From Palsa-504 sp963847965 (lineage in GTDB: Bacteria; Actinomycetota; Actinomycetes; Streptosporangiales; Streptosporangiaceae): a DNA stretch of 64,000 nucleotides. Under the pieces are notes generated by a model. The model had not been told where the DNA came from, did not search any database, and saw nothing but the letters and a program-made list of their open reading frames with translations. Below, one piece after another: positions 1 to 8,700 of the stretch. The stretch lies in the NCBI GenBank assembly GCA_963847965.1, contig CAWKCG010000021.1, forward strand, positions 1-64,000, given 5' to 3'. Numbering within the stretch: position 1 is the first letter of the stretch; every line of letters begins with the position of its first letter. A program made the position numbers and the translations under genes.

Positions 1-490
1 ACTCCCCCACGGTCTGGCTGATCTGCTGGCTGCCGTTGGCCTTCGGCAGGAGTTCGGCCGGGACCAGGGCGGGGAGCATCGCCTGCGCGGCGTTGCTGAA
101 GATGACCTCGGCGTAGCCCAGGCGGAATTCGGCCAGGCCGAGCACCGCGATGTCCGCCTGGTGGAAGACGATTCCCACGGTGACCGCGGCCACGATCACG
201 GCCTGGACGGCCTGGGACCACCACATCAGCTTGACCCGGTTGTAGCGGTCGACGATGGCGCCGGCCGGGAGGGAGAACAGCATCCAGGGCAGGTAGGTGG
301 CGGCGGTGACGACGGAGACCAGCCGCGGGTCCCTGGTGATGGTCACGGCGAGCAGCGGCAGCGCGGCCACGAGGGCGCCGTCGCCGGTGCTGCTGATCGC
401 GTTGGCCGACCACATGGCCCAGTAGTGCCGACCGAGCCTGGGCCTTGGGCCGGACCCGGCGCTCGCTGCGGGCCGTGATACCTGGGTCAT
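1..490 (-). CDS. MFS transporter, N-terminal part (cut by window edge)
   Basis: Reading from the ATG at 490 towards base 1 gives an open frame of 163 codons that runs off the window. It begins MTQVSRPAASAG and has the layout of a 12-helix major facilitator: a first helix containing WSANAISSTGDGALVAALPL, then a second helix ending in the loop GAIVDRYNRVK, which is the conserved G-x-x-x-D-R-x-x-R/K motif A after TM2. A drug or metabolite exporter is the usual role of this subfamily, but the substrate cannot be read. It is divergent from the ArsR-type gene at 566, with 75 bases between the starts. That is the common arrangement of an exporter and its local regulator. Family membership is clear; the function is inferred. 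Confidence 0.85.
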   Translation of the reverse strand, partial: MTQVSRPAASAGSGPRPRLGRHYWAMWSANAISSTGDGALVAALPLLAVTITRDPRLVSVVTAATYLPWMLFSLPAGAIVDRYNRVKLMWWSQAVQAVIVAAVTVGIVFHQADIAVLGLAEFRLGYAEVIFSNAAQAMLPALVPAELLPKANGSQQISQTVGE

Positions 491-565
491 GCTGGCCAGA
501 GTGGGCGGTATCGGGTGGCTTGAGCTACGGTTAAGTCCAGGGCTAAAATCCTGACGGGTGCCGAC

Positions 566-1576
566 ATGCTCGTGACGCTGGAACTCGACGTGGCGGACCT
601 CGCGGCGACCAGGTTCGCGATGTCCCCGCTGTTCGAGACGCTCAGGGCCGTTCCGCTGCTCGCGCACCCTGGCCGGTCCTCGCTGAACCTGCCCTGGGTG
701 CGCTGGGCGCGAGCCGAGTTGGAGCGCCGTCCGTTGCGGCTGCCCAGGGTGTGGCCGCTGATCGTGAGCGACCGGCCCTTCTGGCCGGAGTTCTTGTTCC
801 CGGTGCCTGTCGGCAGGTCCGCTGGCATCGGTGAGGAACTGGCCCGCGTCCGCGCGGTGCCGACCGAGGCCGTGCGCTTGAGCCTGCCGAACGTGTTCGG
901 CGATGAGCCTTGGCCTGACAGCGCGACGGACCTGTTCGAGCGGCCGCAGGAGACCCTGGCGGAGATAGCAGCCGAGGTGGCGGAGTGTCATGACCGCCTG
1001 ATCGCGCCGCACTGGGAGCGGATGCGTGCGGTGTTCGATGCCGACATCGCGTACCGTGCCGCGATGCTGGCGGGCGGCGGGGCCCGGTCGCTGTTCGCCG
1101 ACCTCCATCCCGGCGTGCGCTGGTCCGCAGGCAGGCTATTGCTGTCCGACACGGAAACCGGGCCGGACGCTCAGGTCACGCTGGCGCCGGAGGGCCTGGT
1201 GCTGATGCCCAGCGTGTTCGTCTGGCCGGGGTGGTCGGTGAGCAGAGCCAGCAGCACTCAAATCCACCTGCTGTACCCGGCGCGGGGAGCCGCGACGGTG
1301 TGGCACGCGGGCCTTGGCGCGGACGAACCGGTCGCCGCGGACCGGGAGGCCCTGGAGTTGCTGCTGGGCGAGCCGCGGGCCAGGCTGCTCGAGGCGCTGT
1401 GCTCACCCGCGACGACCACGGCGCTGGCCCGCCGGCTGGGCGTTAGCCCGAGCGCCGTCTCGCAGCACCTCGCCGTCCTGCGCCGCGGCGGCCTCGTGGA
1501 CCGCCAGCGCAGCGGGCGCACCGTGCTCTACCAGACCTCCGAGCTCGGCCTCGCCCTGCTGGCTGGAGGACGATGA
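566..1576 (+). CDS. ArsR-family transcriptional regulator with N-terminal DUF5937-like region
   Basis: A protein of 336 residues. The last 80 residues form an ArsR-type winged helix: ARRLGVSPSAVSQHLAVLRR is the recognition helix and GRTVLYQ lies in the wing. The first 240 residues match the DUF5937-like region found in many actinomycete ArsR proteins (LEVDVADLAATRFAMSPLFE-like start, WERMRAVFDADIAYRAA in the middle). No cysteine pair typical of metal-sensing ArsR proteins is visible, so the ligand is unknown. The gene is divergent from the MFS gene ending at 490 and probably controls it and itself from the 75-base spacer. Its stop codon overlaps an upstream in-frame ATG of the next gene. Confidence 0.85.
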   Translation: MLVTLELDVADLAATRFAMSPLFETLRAVPLLAHPGRSSLNLPWVRWARAELERRPLRLPRVWPLIVSDRPFWPEFLFPVPVGRSAGIGEELARVRAVPTEAVRLSLPNVFGDEPWPDSATDLFERPQETLAEIAAEVAECHDRLIAPHWERMRAVFDADIAYRAAMLAGGGARSLFADLHPGVRWSAGRLLLSDTETGPDAQVTLAPEGLVLMPSVFVWPGWSVSRASSTQIHLLYPARGAATVWHAGLGADEPVAADREALELLLGEPRARLLEALCSPATTTALARRLGVSPSAVSQHLAVLRRGGLVDRQRSGRTVLYQTSELGLALLAGGR

Positions 1577-1641
1577 CCGGGCCCGGTCACGGGAACCACA
1601 GATCGTTCGGGATAAAAAGGGGTCTTCCGAGGAGGATCGAC

Positions 1642-3522
1642 ATGGGGGCTCCGGACGGGCCGGTTCGGGCGCGGGCCGACTGGGAACGGCGGATCGGGCG
1701 GCGTGGCGTGCCCGGCCGAGACGGCCGCGACGGTGCGGCGGGCGGCCTGCCGCGGCCGTCTGGGCTGCGCGCTGAGCCCGGGCTGGGCCACGTCATGTTG
1801 AACTGGGACCAGGTACCCGGAGCGGCCGGGTACCTGGTCTACCAGGCCGGGAGCGCCGACGGGCCGTTCCTGCCGCTGGATCACGGCGGAGGGGACGTGC
1901 TCGCGGTCCCGGCCGGGCCGTACGCCGATACGTCGGGCGAAGCGGGCCGGGTCAGGTACTACGCGGTGGCGGCCGTGGCCGACGGGTCGTCCGCCGGGCC
2001 GCTGTCGGACGCGGTCGCCGCGGCACCGGGAGGAGCGAAGCGGGGCGCGGCGGCTGTTGTGGCTCCGGTGGTGAGGATCGACGTCGGCGGGTCGGCCGCT
2101 GGCGAGCTGGACCGGCCGTGGGAGCCCATGATCGGCTCGGAACACCTGAGCTCCCTGCTGCGCCGGGACCGCACCGGGGGGCGGGTAATCGGCACCGAAC
2201 TCCGCGAGGCGCTGCGGATCGCGCGCGACGAGCTCGGCGTGCGGGCCGTCCGCGCGCACGGCATCCTGTGCGACGACCTCGGGGTCTACACCGAATCCGG
2301 GGGGCGCGCGGTGCACGACTTCGGCGGCGTCGACCGGGTGTACGACTTGCTGCTCGAGGTCGGCCTGCGTCCGGTCGTCGAGCTTTCCTTCATGCCCGCC
2401 GCGCTGGCCCGCGACCCGGGCCAGACCGTATTCACCTGGAAGGGGATCATCTCCCCGCCGCGTGACTGGGATCGCTGGGCGGACCTGGTCCGCGCCCTGG
2501 CCGCCCACCTGCTCGAGCGGTACGGCGAGGACGAGGTCACGCGCCACTGGTCATTCGAGGTGTGGAACGAGCCGAACCTGGATGTGTTCTGGTCGGGGAC
2601 GCCCGGGGAGTACTTCCGGCTGTATGACTCCTCCGCGCGCGCGATCAAGGCTGTGCATCCCGGATTGCGGGTCGGCGGGCCGGCTTCGGCGGCGGCGGGC
2701 TGGATCTGGGAGTTCCTTGATCACCTGCGTGCCTCCGGTGCGCCGCTCGATTTCCTCTCGACCCACGTCTACGGCAATGGGCCGCTGGACCTGCGGCCGG
2801 TGCTGGCCCGCTACGGCCGGGAGGGCACGCCGATCTGGTGGACCGAGTGGGGGCCAACCCCGAGCCACTTCAACCGCGTCGGCGATACCGTGTTCGCCGC
2901 GGCGTTCCTGCTCCGCGGCATGGCGTCCGTGCTGGGCCGGGTCGGGGCGCTATCGCACTGGGTCGCCTCCGACCACTTCGAGGAGCTGGGCGCGCCGCCG
3001 GAGCTGTTCCACGGGGGGTTCGGGCTGCTGTCCGCGGGAAACCTGCGCAAGCCCCGGTACTGGGCGCTGGCGCTGCTGGCCCGGCTCGGGCCGCACCGCC
3101 TGCCGGTCAGCGCCAGCGGTGACGGGGCTAGCGGGCTGGTCGAGGCGCTGGCGGCGCGCCACGACGACGGGCGCATCGGGGTCCTGGTCTGGAACGGCAC
3201 CCTGGACCAGGGCAAGATCGGCGGGGATGCGGAGCTTGACCGGGAGGTGCGGCTGCGCGTGCGCGGTGTACCCGGATCGTCCTATGCCGTCAGGCACTTC
3301 CGCATCGACTCCGACCACTCCAACATCGTGCGCGCCTGGGAACAGATGAGCCGCGGCGCTCCCTGGCCGTCCGAGGAGCAGTGGGCGGCGCTCAGGGAGT
3401 TGAACACGCTCGAGGATCTGGTGACGCCGGAGCGGCGCGCCGCTTCTGGGGACGGGCTCCTGGAGTTCGCCTTCAAACTCCCGATGCCGGGCGTCTCCTA
3501 CCTGGAGCTTGCCGCTTGGTGA
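1642..3522 (+). CDS. GH39 family glycoside hydrolase (beta-xylosidase-like) with N-terminal FnIII-like domain
   Basis: The ORF opens at an ATG at 1573 that overlaps the previous stop, but the ATG at 1642 is preceded by GAGGAGG at good spacing and is the better start (626 residues). Residues of about 45-140 look like a fibronectin type III domain (HVMLNWDQVPGAAGYLVY, VRYYAVAAV). The rest is a GH39-type TIM barrel. VWNEPNLDVFW at about residue 306 holds the acid/base Glu, and IWWTEWG at about 398 holds the nucleophile Glu. No signal peptide is seen, so it may act inside the cell. The substrate (xyloside, iduronide or other) cannot be decided. It may be cotranscribed with the ArsR gene. Confidence 0.85.
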   Translation: MGAPDGPVRARADWERRIGRRGVPGRDGRDGAAGGLPRPSGLRAEPGLGHVMLNWDQVPGAAGYLVYQAGSADGPFLPLDHGGGDVLAVPAGPYADTSGEAGRVRYYAVAAVADGSSAGPLSDAVAAAPGGAKRGAAAVVAPVVRIDVGGSAAGELDRPWEPMIGSEHLSSLLRRDRTGGRVIGTELREALRIARDELGVRAVRAHGILCDDLGVYTESGGRAVHDFGGVDRVYDLLLEVGLRPVVELSFMPAALARDPGQTVFTWKGIISPPRDWDRWADLVRALAAHLLERYGEDEVTRHWSFEVWNEPNLDVFWSGTPGEYFRLYDSSARAIKAVHPGLRVGGPASAAAGWIWEFLDHLRASGAPLDFLSTHVYGNGPLDLRPVLARYGREGTPIWWTEWGPTPSHFNRVGDTVFAAAFLLRGMASVLGRVGALSHWVASDHFEELGAPPELFHGGFGLLSAGNLRKPRYWALALLARLGPHRLPVSASGDGASGLVEALAARHDDGRIGVLVWNGTLDQGKIGGDAELDREVRLRVRGVPGSSYAVRHFRIDSDHSNIVRAWEQMSRGAPWPSEEQWAALRELNTLEDLVTPERRAASGDGLLEFAFKLPMPGVSYLELAAW

Positions 3523-3596
3523 TCTCAAATCCGGATTCGGTATCGTAGGCCCACTGCGCGGGGTTGAACCGCGGAAGGGTCAATTAGGGAGACATT

Positions 3597-4148
3597 TTGG
3601 ATCCATCCCCTGCTGAGCGCTTCCACTTTGAATATGAACATCAGCAACAAGTCTGGGCATTGCAGCAACACCAACAACAAGTCTGGGCATTGCAACAAGC
3701 GCAGGCGGCACGCCTAAACGCCACATCTTCCGATCAAATCGCTGGTCGCATCTCTGGAGCGGCCCAAATAGTATCGCAAGAGGGAGCCCACATGTATTAC
3801 GAGGAACGGACCTTTGACATCGGCGACCTCGAGATCGGCGCCGAGCAGCGGCCGACTTTTAAGCTCCCAGGAGACTTCGGTACGGCATTGAGTTTCGTCG
3901 CCACGGTGTCCAACGACGGCTGCGCGAAGTCAGGTTATGGGAGATTCATTTGGATGTCGTTCCAGACAAGCGTCGACGGTGAACATTGGCTCTCAATCCA
4001 TGCGCCTGGACTGCCGTCTTTCTTCGTCGGAGAATCTGGAGTAGCGGCTAGTACACGTCAACATGGTCCGTTTGGTAATCGTCTGGCGCTCAAGTTCGGC
4101 TGCAAATACAGCAACGAGCTCAACGATAGTTGGACCGCCGGCAAATGA
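3597..4148 (+). CDS. Hypothetical protein with QQ-rich 10-residue tandem repeat, low GC
   Basis: An open frame of 183 residues starting at TTG 3597, with AGGGAG eight bases upstream. I recognise no family. The N-terminus has two near-identical copies of HQQQVWALQQ. The middle is a beta-rich region (GTALSFVATVSNDGCAKSG, GRFIWMSFQTSVDGEHWLSI), which could be a jelly-roll-like domain. Base composition is clearly lower in GC than its neighbours and the codon use is mixed, which suggests recent acquisition. The 3' end abuts a MobC C-terminal fragment in another frame, so this gene may have landed in mobC. A real gene is likely; the function is unknown. Confidence 0.6.
   Translation: MDPSPAERFHFEYEHQQQVWALQQHQQQVWALQQAQAARLNATSSDQIAGRISGAAQIVSQEGAHMYYEERTFDIGDLEIGAEQRPTFKLPGDFGTALSFVATVSNDGCAKSGYGRFIWMSFQTSVDGEHWLSIHAPGLPSFFVGESGVAASTRQHGPFGNRLALKFGCKYSNELNDSWTAGK
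3639..3698 (+). repeat. 30-bp tandem duplication, two copies
   Basis: Units 3639-3668 and 3669-3698 are identical except for synonymous third-position changes. They encode HQQQVWALQQ twice. The differences (cat/cac, cag/caa) show that the duplication is not brand new or that it is under protein-level selection. Confidence 0.85.
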
Positions 4149-4356
4149 CCGGGAGTTGCTCCGGCGGGTGCTGATCGAGTTGATGCGCGCGGCCGGGCTG
4201 GTGCGTCACATCAGTACGAACATCCACCAGGCGGTCGCGAAGCTGGACGCGACCGGGCAGCCCGCCAGGGGCCTGCCCGGCTATGCCGCCGGGACCATCC
4301 GCCGCGCCGACCACATCGACGAGGTTGCCGACGCCGTGCGCAAGGCCCTGGGCTAA
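4144..4356 (+). pseudogene. mobC: MobC mobilization protein, C-terminal fragment
   Basis: In this frame about 70 residues (RVLIELMRAAGLVRHISTNI, QAVAKLDATGQPARGLPGYA, VADAVRKALG) look like the C-terminal half of the MobC-type relaxosome accessory proteins that precede relaxase genes in actinomycete mobilizable elements. Upstream in the same frame there is only shadow sequence of the preceding low-GC gene, so the ribbon-helix-helix-like N-terminus is missing. A GTG at 4168 could still start translation. The fragment ends 26 bases before the relaxase, which is the expected gene order. It is probably a remnant left when foreign DNA replaced the 5' half. Confidence 0.6.
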
Positions 4357-4382
4357 AGGCTCGTGGCGGTGGCGGTGACCGG

Positions 4383-5897
4383 GTGATCGGGAAGATCAGC
4401 ACCCCGCGCGGGGAGCACATCGACCCGCTGCTGTATTACCTGTTCGGGCTCGGCCGCCACGAAGAACACACCGATCTGCACATCGTCGCGGGCTGGCGTC
4501 ATCCAGCCAGCCTCGAACCGCCGCTGCGGCCGGACGGAAAGCGGGACTTCACCAAGCTGACCGGGCTGCTGAAGCAGCCGCAGGCCACTCTGGGCGAGCG
4601 AGGCTACCCGCGGCCGGTCTGGCACTGCTCGATGCGCGCCGCTCCCGAAGACCGGATGCTGTCCGACGACGAATGGGCCGTCATCGCGCACGAGGTCATG
4701 CACCGCACCGGGCTGTCGCCCTACGGCCAGGAAGACGAGGCCGTCCGCTGGATCGCCGTGCGGCACGGTGATGATCACATTCATCTCGTCGCGATGCTGG
4801 CCCGCCAGGACGGCGGCAAGCCCAGCCCGTCCTGGGAACGGTACAAGGTTCGCGCCGCCTGCCTGGCCGCCGAGCAGCGGTACGGGCTGCGCTCCACCGC
4901 CCCAGCCGACCACACCGCGGCCCGCCGTCCGACCCGTGCGGAGAACGAGAAGGCCGCCCGCCGCGGCCTGGACGAAGCACCCAGGATCACACTCAGGCGG
5001 CAGGTCACGACTGCTGCGGCGGCAGCGGGCAGCGAGCACGAGTTCTTCGCCCACTTGGACCAGGCCGGGGTGCTGGTGCGCAAGCGGTTCAGCGTCCAGA
5101 GCCCGGGTCAGGTCACCGGGTACTCAGTCGCCCTGCCCGGCGACACCGCCAAGGAGGGCGGACCGGTCTGGTACGGCGGCGGGAAACTCGCGGCGGACCT
5201 GAGCTGGCCCAAGCTGCGGCAGCGGTGGACCCCAACCCGAACCGCACCCGGCCGACCGCATCTGAACCACACCGCCGAGGAACGCAACGCGATCTGGGAC
5301 CACGCCACCCGCGCCGCCGCCGACGCGACGGCGCAGATCCGCAACCTGACCTGGACCGACGCCGCCGACGCCGCCTGGGCCACCTCCGACACCTTGCACG
5401 TGGCCGCCGCTATGCTCGGCAGCCGCATCCTACGCCAGGCCGCCGACGCCTACGACCGCGCCGCCCGCCCACCCTACGGCCGTATCCCGCCACCGTCCCT
5501 GGCTGGGAACCACCTCCGCCAAGCCGCCCGGTTGCTGTCCGCGTTCGCCTGCCTGACCGGCGACCGGTCCATGGCCCCGATCGTGCTTATCACCCGACTG
5601 GCAGCGCTCGCCGAAGCTGTAGCCGAACTCCGCGAATCGCAGCACCAGGCCGCCCAGGCCGCCGCAGCCCACGCCGCTGCTGAACAGCTGTACGCCGCCG
5701 CACGCCCAGCACCGCCTGCACAGCCGCGCCCGGCCCAGCGCGCTAGCACCGCCGCCCAGCTCGCCGGGCAGTCTTTCCCCCAGTCAGTCCGGCCAGCTAC
5801 GCCACCAGCGACACCAGGACAGCCCGGTCCGGATCCGGGCAAACCGCCACCAGCGCGGCGACCGCCACCACCAAGGCCACGCGGCCCTATGCGCTGA
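4383..5897 (+). CDS. mobA: Relaxase/mobilization nuclease (MobA/VirD2-like)
   Basis: 504 residues from a GTG start reading MIGKISTPRG, a typical opening for actinomycete relaxases of this kind. At about residues 124-135 the sequence WIAVRHGDDHIHLV carries the three-histidine metal motif of HUH relaxases. Tyr residues in the N-terminal part (LLYYLFGLG) are candidates for the nicking tyrosine. The C-terminal 150 residues are Ala/Pro-rich and poorly conserved. The enzyme would nick oriT and lead single-stranded transfer. It lies directly after a mobC remnant. No coupling protein or type IV secretion genes are in view, so the element would be mobilizable rather than self-transmissible. Confidence 0.85.
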   Translation: MIGKISTPRGEHIDPLLYYLFGLGRHEEHTDLHIVAGWRHPASLEPPLRPDGKRDFTKLTGLLKQPQATLGERGYPRPVWHCSMRAAPEDRMLSDDEWAVIAHEVMHRTGLSPYGQEDEAVRWIAVRHGDDHIHLVAMLARQDGGKPSPSWERYKVRAACLAAEQRYGLRSTAPADHTAARRPTRAENEKAARRGLDEAPRITLRRQVTTAAAAAGSEHEFFAHLDQAGVLVRKRFSVQSPGQVTGYSVALPGDTAKEGGPVWYGGGKLAADLSWPKLRQRWTPTRTAPGRPHLNHTAEERNAIWDHATRAAADATAQIRNLTWTDAADAAWATSDTLHVAAAMLGSRILRQAADAYDRAARPPYGRIPPPSLAGNHLRQAARLLSAFACLTGDRSMAPIVLITRLAALAEAVAELRESQHQAAQAAAAHAAAEQLYAAARPAPPAQPRPAQRASTAAQLAGQSFPQSVRPATPPATPGQPGPDPGKPPPARRPPPPRPRGPMR

Positions 5898-6098
5898 CGA
5901 TGCGAGAACGCACACACAGTTCATCAGACAGACATGGCTCCAGCGCCCGACGAATGTTACGCGACCCCGGCGGGAGAGCATCTTGCGACACCTGGTGAGC
6001 GCCGGTTGCTGCGTGCCCTTCCGCGGTGCGAGGTCGAGCTTACTCACACGGACAGTAATTCGCGGTTCTGACATCGGCGGTGGTGCCAGCATGGGAGG

Positions 6099-7205
6099 GT
6101 GATTCCTGCCGTACCGTTGCTGATTCGGGTCTTCGCCGATCGGCTGCGTGAGGACCAGGGGCGGCAGCTGGGGCGGGCCGTCCTCTTTGCCAGCATTGTC
6201 GGGTTCGATGTTGTCGAGCGGCGCAAGGGCGACATCGCGGCGATCAGCGGTGTGTCGGCAGCGCGAATCCAGGAAATCGTGGACACCGGTCGCCAGGCGC
6301 TCAACACTGCCTCCCCGATGGTGCGTGAGCAGCATGTCGTGTCGCGCGCTCTGCTGCGCCGATTCCTAGGGCCGACGAACCAGGGTGACCGGCTACTTTC
6401 CTACAACCTCCAATTCGGCAGAGCCTATTTGCGGGCGCCGGGAGCGGTCGGCAAGCTCGAGAACTTCGTAAAGATCGACAGCCGGGAGACCGAGCAGCTT
6501 TGGGGCCTCACCGAGCAGGATCTGCCCGCTGCGATCAAGGCGGCCCGGACGCGCCGGGCCCTCCAGAACCCGAAGCACGTCGCCGTCATCAAGGACGCGA
6601 TTGCACTCCACTTCGCGCGCAGCCTGGACACCTTGGAGTCGGTACAGCAGAACTGGCAGCAGACGCTTGCCGCCGCACGCGCCGCGTATATAGCTGATAG
6701 GTCTGGGATGGAGCAGCTCTTCTACCAGAAGCATGGTTATTACGCGAGCGGTTCAACCGTCGCTGAGGAGATCGCGGATGACCTGCTCAGCACGGCTACG
6801 GCTCTGAACCAGAGCGGTGCCTACTTCCGGCTGCGTGTTGTCGACCTCTTCGAGGAGGCGCGCAGGATAGCGGCGGCATCCCGCCTGGAGATCATCTGGT
6901 CCCGTCGGCGCCAGTTCCAGTTCCTGCTCGGTGACGTGCCCGCGATCACCGTCGGCGCTGGGGGTGCTGCCCTCGGCATTCCTGGCGGTGTGCCATTCGG
7001 CGACGCGACCACGGTCTTCCTTCCCCTCAGTCCATGGCGGCTTGCCGCGCTCCGTAGAGCGGACAACTTTGAGGCTGTAGGCGTTAGAGCCGTGCGGCGA
7101 GCCAACGCACTCCAGGTCGCCAAGGCGCGCGACTACGTATATATGCACCCCGGTTCTGGGCTGGAAGCGTTTGTGGCCTCGGAGCGACCACCGACTGGCC
7201 CGTAA
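6099..7205 (+). CDS. DUF4238-like hypothetical protein
   Basis: 368 residues from a GTG start; GGGAG lies just upstream but close. The core resembles DUF4238: REQHVVSRALLRRFL, followed by a strand-rich segment (RLLSYNLQFGRAY), then KHVAVIKDAIALHFARS. Proteins of this family often sit in mobile or defence regions and their activity is not known. No catalytic motif is certain. Transcription is co-directional with the relaxase 200 bases upstream and with the XRE trio downstream, but the gaps argue for its own promoter. It could be an island-borne defence or toxin component; this is inference from position only. Confidence 0.65.
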   Translation: MIPAVPLLIRVFADRLREDQGRQLGRAVLFASIVGFDVVERRKGDIAAISGVSAARIQEIVDTGRQALNTASPMVREQHVVSRALLRRFLGPTNQGDRLLSYNLQFGRAYLRAPGAVGKLENFVKIDSRETEQLWGLTEQDLPAAIKAARTRRALQNPKHVAVIKDAIALHFARSLDTLESVQQNWQQTLAAARAAYIADRSGMEQLFYQKHGYYASGSTVAEEIADDLLSTATALNQSGAYFRLRVVDLFEEARRIAAASRLEIIWSRRRQFQFLLGDVPAITVGAGGAALGIPGGVPFGDATTVFLPLSPWRLAALRRADNFEAVGVRAVRRANALQVAKARDYVYMHPGSGLEAFVASERPPTGP

Positions 7206-7433
7206 TACCGTGGGTGGCCTCAAGGTCGTCCGGTATGAGTTTGCCTCACGGCTGTCATTGACAACGGCCAGGCCGGGCTGAGCTGAGAGGATGAATCAGC
7301 TGATCGGCTAATGGGGTTGCAGGGAAGGATCACCGGCCAGAGAGGGATGGGCTGGAACTCACCAGTACTTAAACGAGTGCCACTCGCGGAACGGTGTGGG
7401 TTGGGGTGGCGTCGTGACCGTTCTTAGCTTACA

Positions 7434-7462
7434 CTGAATCATGTATGATGATCATGATTCAG
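7434..7462. promoter_or_regulatory. Perfect 10-bp inverted repeat, probable operator of the XRE gene
   Basis: The arms CTGAATCATG (7434-7443) and CATGATTCAG (7453-7462) are exact reverse complements around a 9-base centre. A TACACT hexamer at 7430-7435 is a -10 candidate. The repeat covers the presumed transcription start and lies 15 bases before the GTG at 7478, as expected for autoregulation by the XRE protein it precedes. Confidence 0.7.
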
Positions 7463-7477
7463 GGAGTTGACGCTGCA

Positions 7478-7834
7478 GTGACTGGAACTGATGTCGGTGC
7501 GAGGATCGAGCGTGCTCGTGTGGCAGCAGGCTTGAGCCAGCGGGCGCTTGCCGACGCGACCGGCATTTCGCAGTCGACCTTGTCCCGGGTCATCTCTGGG
7601 CAGCGGGCAGCGAAGGTGCCTGAGCTGATGGCCGTCGGGTGGGCGACGGGAGTCACGGTAGCGGAGCTGGCTGGGACGGGGACGGTGGCTGAGCGGGCCG
7701 AGGGCGCCGCGCGTGCCACAAACCACGCGGACATGGATGGCATGCGCGAGGCGCTGTTGCATTTCCTTGAGCTGGATGATTACCTGTCCGGCCAGGCGAT
7801 CCCGGCGACGGTCTTACCGGGAGGAGAACGTTGA
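7478..7834 (+). CDS. XRE-family transcriptional regulator, antitoxin-like
   Basis: The open frame extends upstream to an ATG at 7445, but that start lies inside the palindromic operator. The GTG at 7478, preceded by AGGGAG, gives 118 residues and fits better. An HTH_3 domain spans about residues 4-60 (GARIERARVAAGLSQRALAD, GISQSTLSRVISGQ). The rest is short and helical. The stop overlaps the TTG start of the next gene, so the two are translationally coupled. In pairs of this kind the XRE protein represses the operon and the COG2856 partner cleaves or modulates it. The start choice is uncertain. Confidence 0.85.
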   Translation: MTGTDVGARIERARVAAGLSQRALADATGISQSTLSRVISGQRAAKVPELMAVGWATGVTVAELAGTGTVAERAEGAARATNHADMDGMREALLHFLELDDYLSGQAIPATVLPGGER

Positions 7835-8700
7835 CTGCCGAGACGGAAGGCAGTACGTCTGCTGCGCAGTTCCGTCGTGATCATCATCTCGGAGTGCAGC
7901 CGCTCGGTGATCTCGTGGCGGTCATCGAACAGACGACTGGGATCGACGTGGCCGTGCTTGACGCCGGACCGGACGAGCATGGGCTGACCATGCGGGATCC
8001 AGTACGTGGGACCATCTTCATCGGTGTCGCGCGAACCCGGAACCCCATGCGGCAGCGCAGCACGCTTGCTCACGAACTCGGTCACGTCCTATTCGAGGAC
8101 TGGGCGGACAGCGATGCGGGCGACTGGAGTGACCGTGACCCGGCAGAGATCCGCGCTGACGCGTTCGCGCGGCATCTGCTCGTTCCTTCCGAAGGACTGC
8201 GCGTCTTCATCGGGGACCAGTCCTCGGTCGGGGTATCCACGCTGTCGGGTGTAGTGCAGCGGTTTCTGATATCGCCTCCGATCGCCGCGATCGCATTGCG
8301 CCAAGCCGGGTACATCGATGAGGCCACCAAGCAGGACTGGATGACGCTGACCACGCCGCGGCTGGCGGCCAGATTCGGCTGGGCAGACCAGTATCAGGTG
8401 CTGCAGGCCAGCTCTGACCAGCGCCGGGCGCCGCAGCGGCTGCTCGCCCGGGCGATTGCGGGTTACGTGGAAGGCGTGCTGCCCGCGCAGGCCATCGCCA
8501 CTTTGCGGGGGATCAGCGTGGAAACCCTTGTTAAGGAGCTCGGCGAAGCAGGCGTGACCCCGGCTGAACGGCCGATCGCGTGGGCAGATCCTGGCGAGCT
8601 GCCCGACGCTGATGTTGACCTCGCTGCACTGGACGCCGACCTCGCTGCGACTGACGATGATGATGATCAAGACACGACACCGCCGAGAATCATCCGATGA
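7831..8700 (+). CDS. ImmA/IrrE family (COG2856) zinc metallopeptidase
   Basis: 289 residues from TTG 7831 with GGGAGGAG upstream; the start overlaps the stop of the XRE gene. The zinc motif HELGHVLFEDW sits at about residues 81-91, and the third ligand is probably the Glu in PAEIRADAFARHLLVP, which is the normal COG2856 layout. The C-terminal half carries a helical segment (RLLARAIAGYVEGVLPAQAI) and an acidic tail rich in Asp. Family members cleave or inactivate their XRE partner in response to a signal. It overlaps the next gene by ATGA, so the three genes form one operon. Confidence 0.9.
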   Translation: MTAETEGSTSAAQFRRDHHLGVQPLGDLVAVIEQTTGIDVAVLDAGPDEHGLTMRDPVRGTIFIGVARTRNPMRQRSTLAHELGHVLFEDWADSDAGDWSDRDPAEIRADAFARHLLVPSEGLRVFIGDQSSVGVSTLSGVVQRFLISPPIAAIALRQAGYIDEATKQDWMTLTTPRLAARFGWADQYQVLQASSDQRRAPQRLLARAIAGYVEGVLPAQAIATLRGISVETLVKELGEAGVTPAERPIAWADPGELPDADVDLAALDADLAATDDDDDQDTTPPRIIR

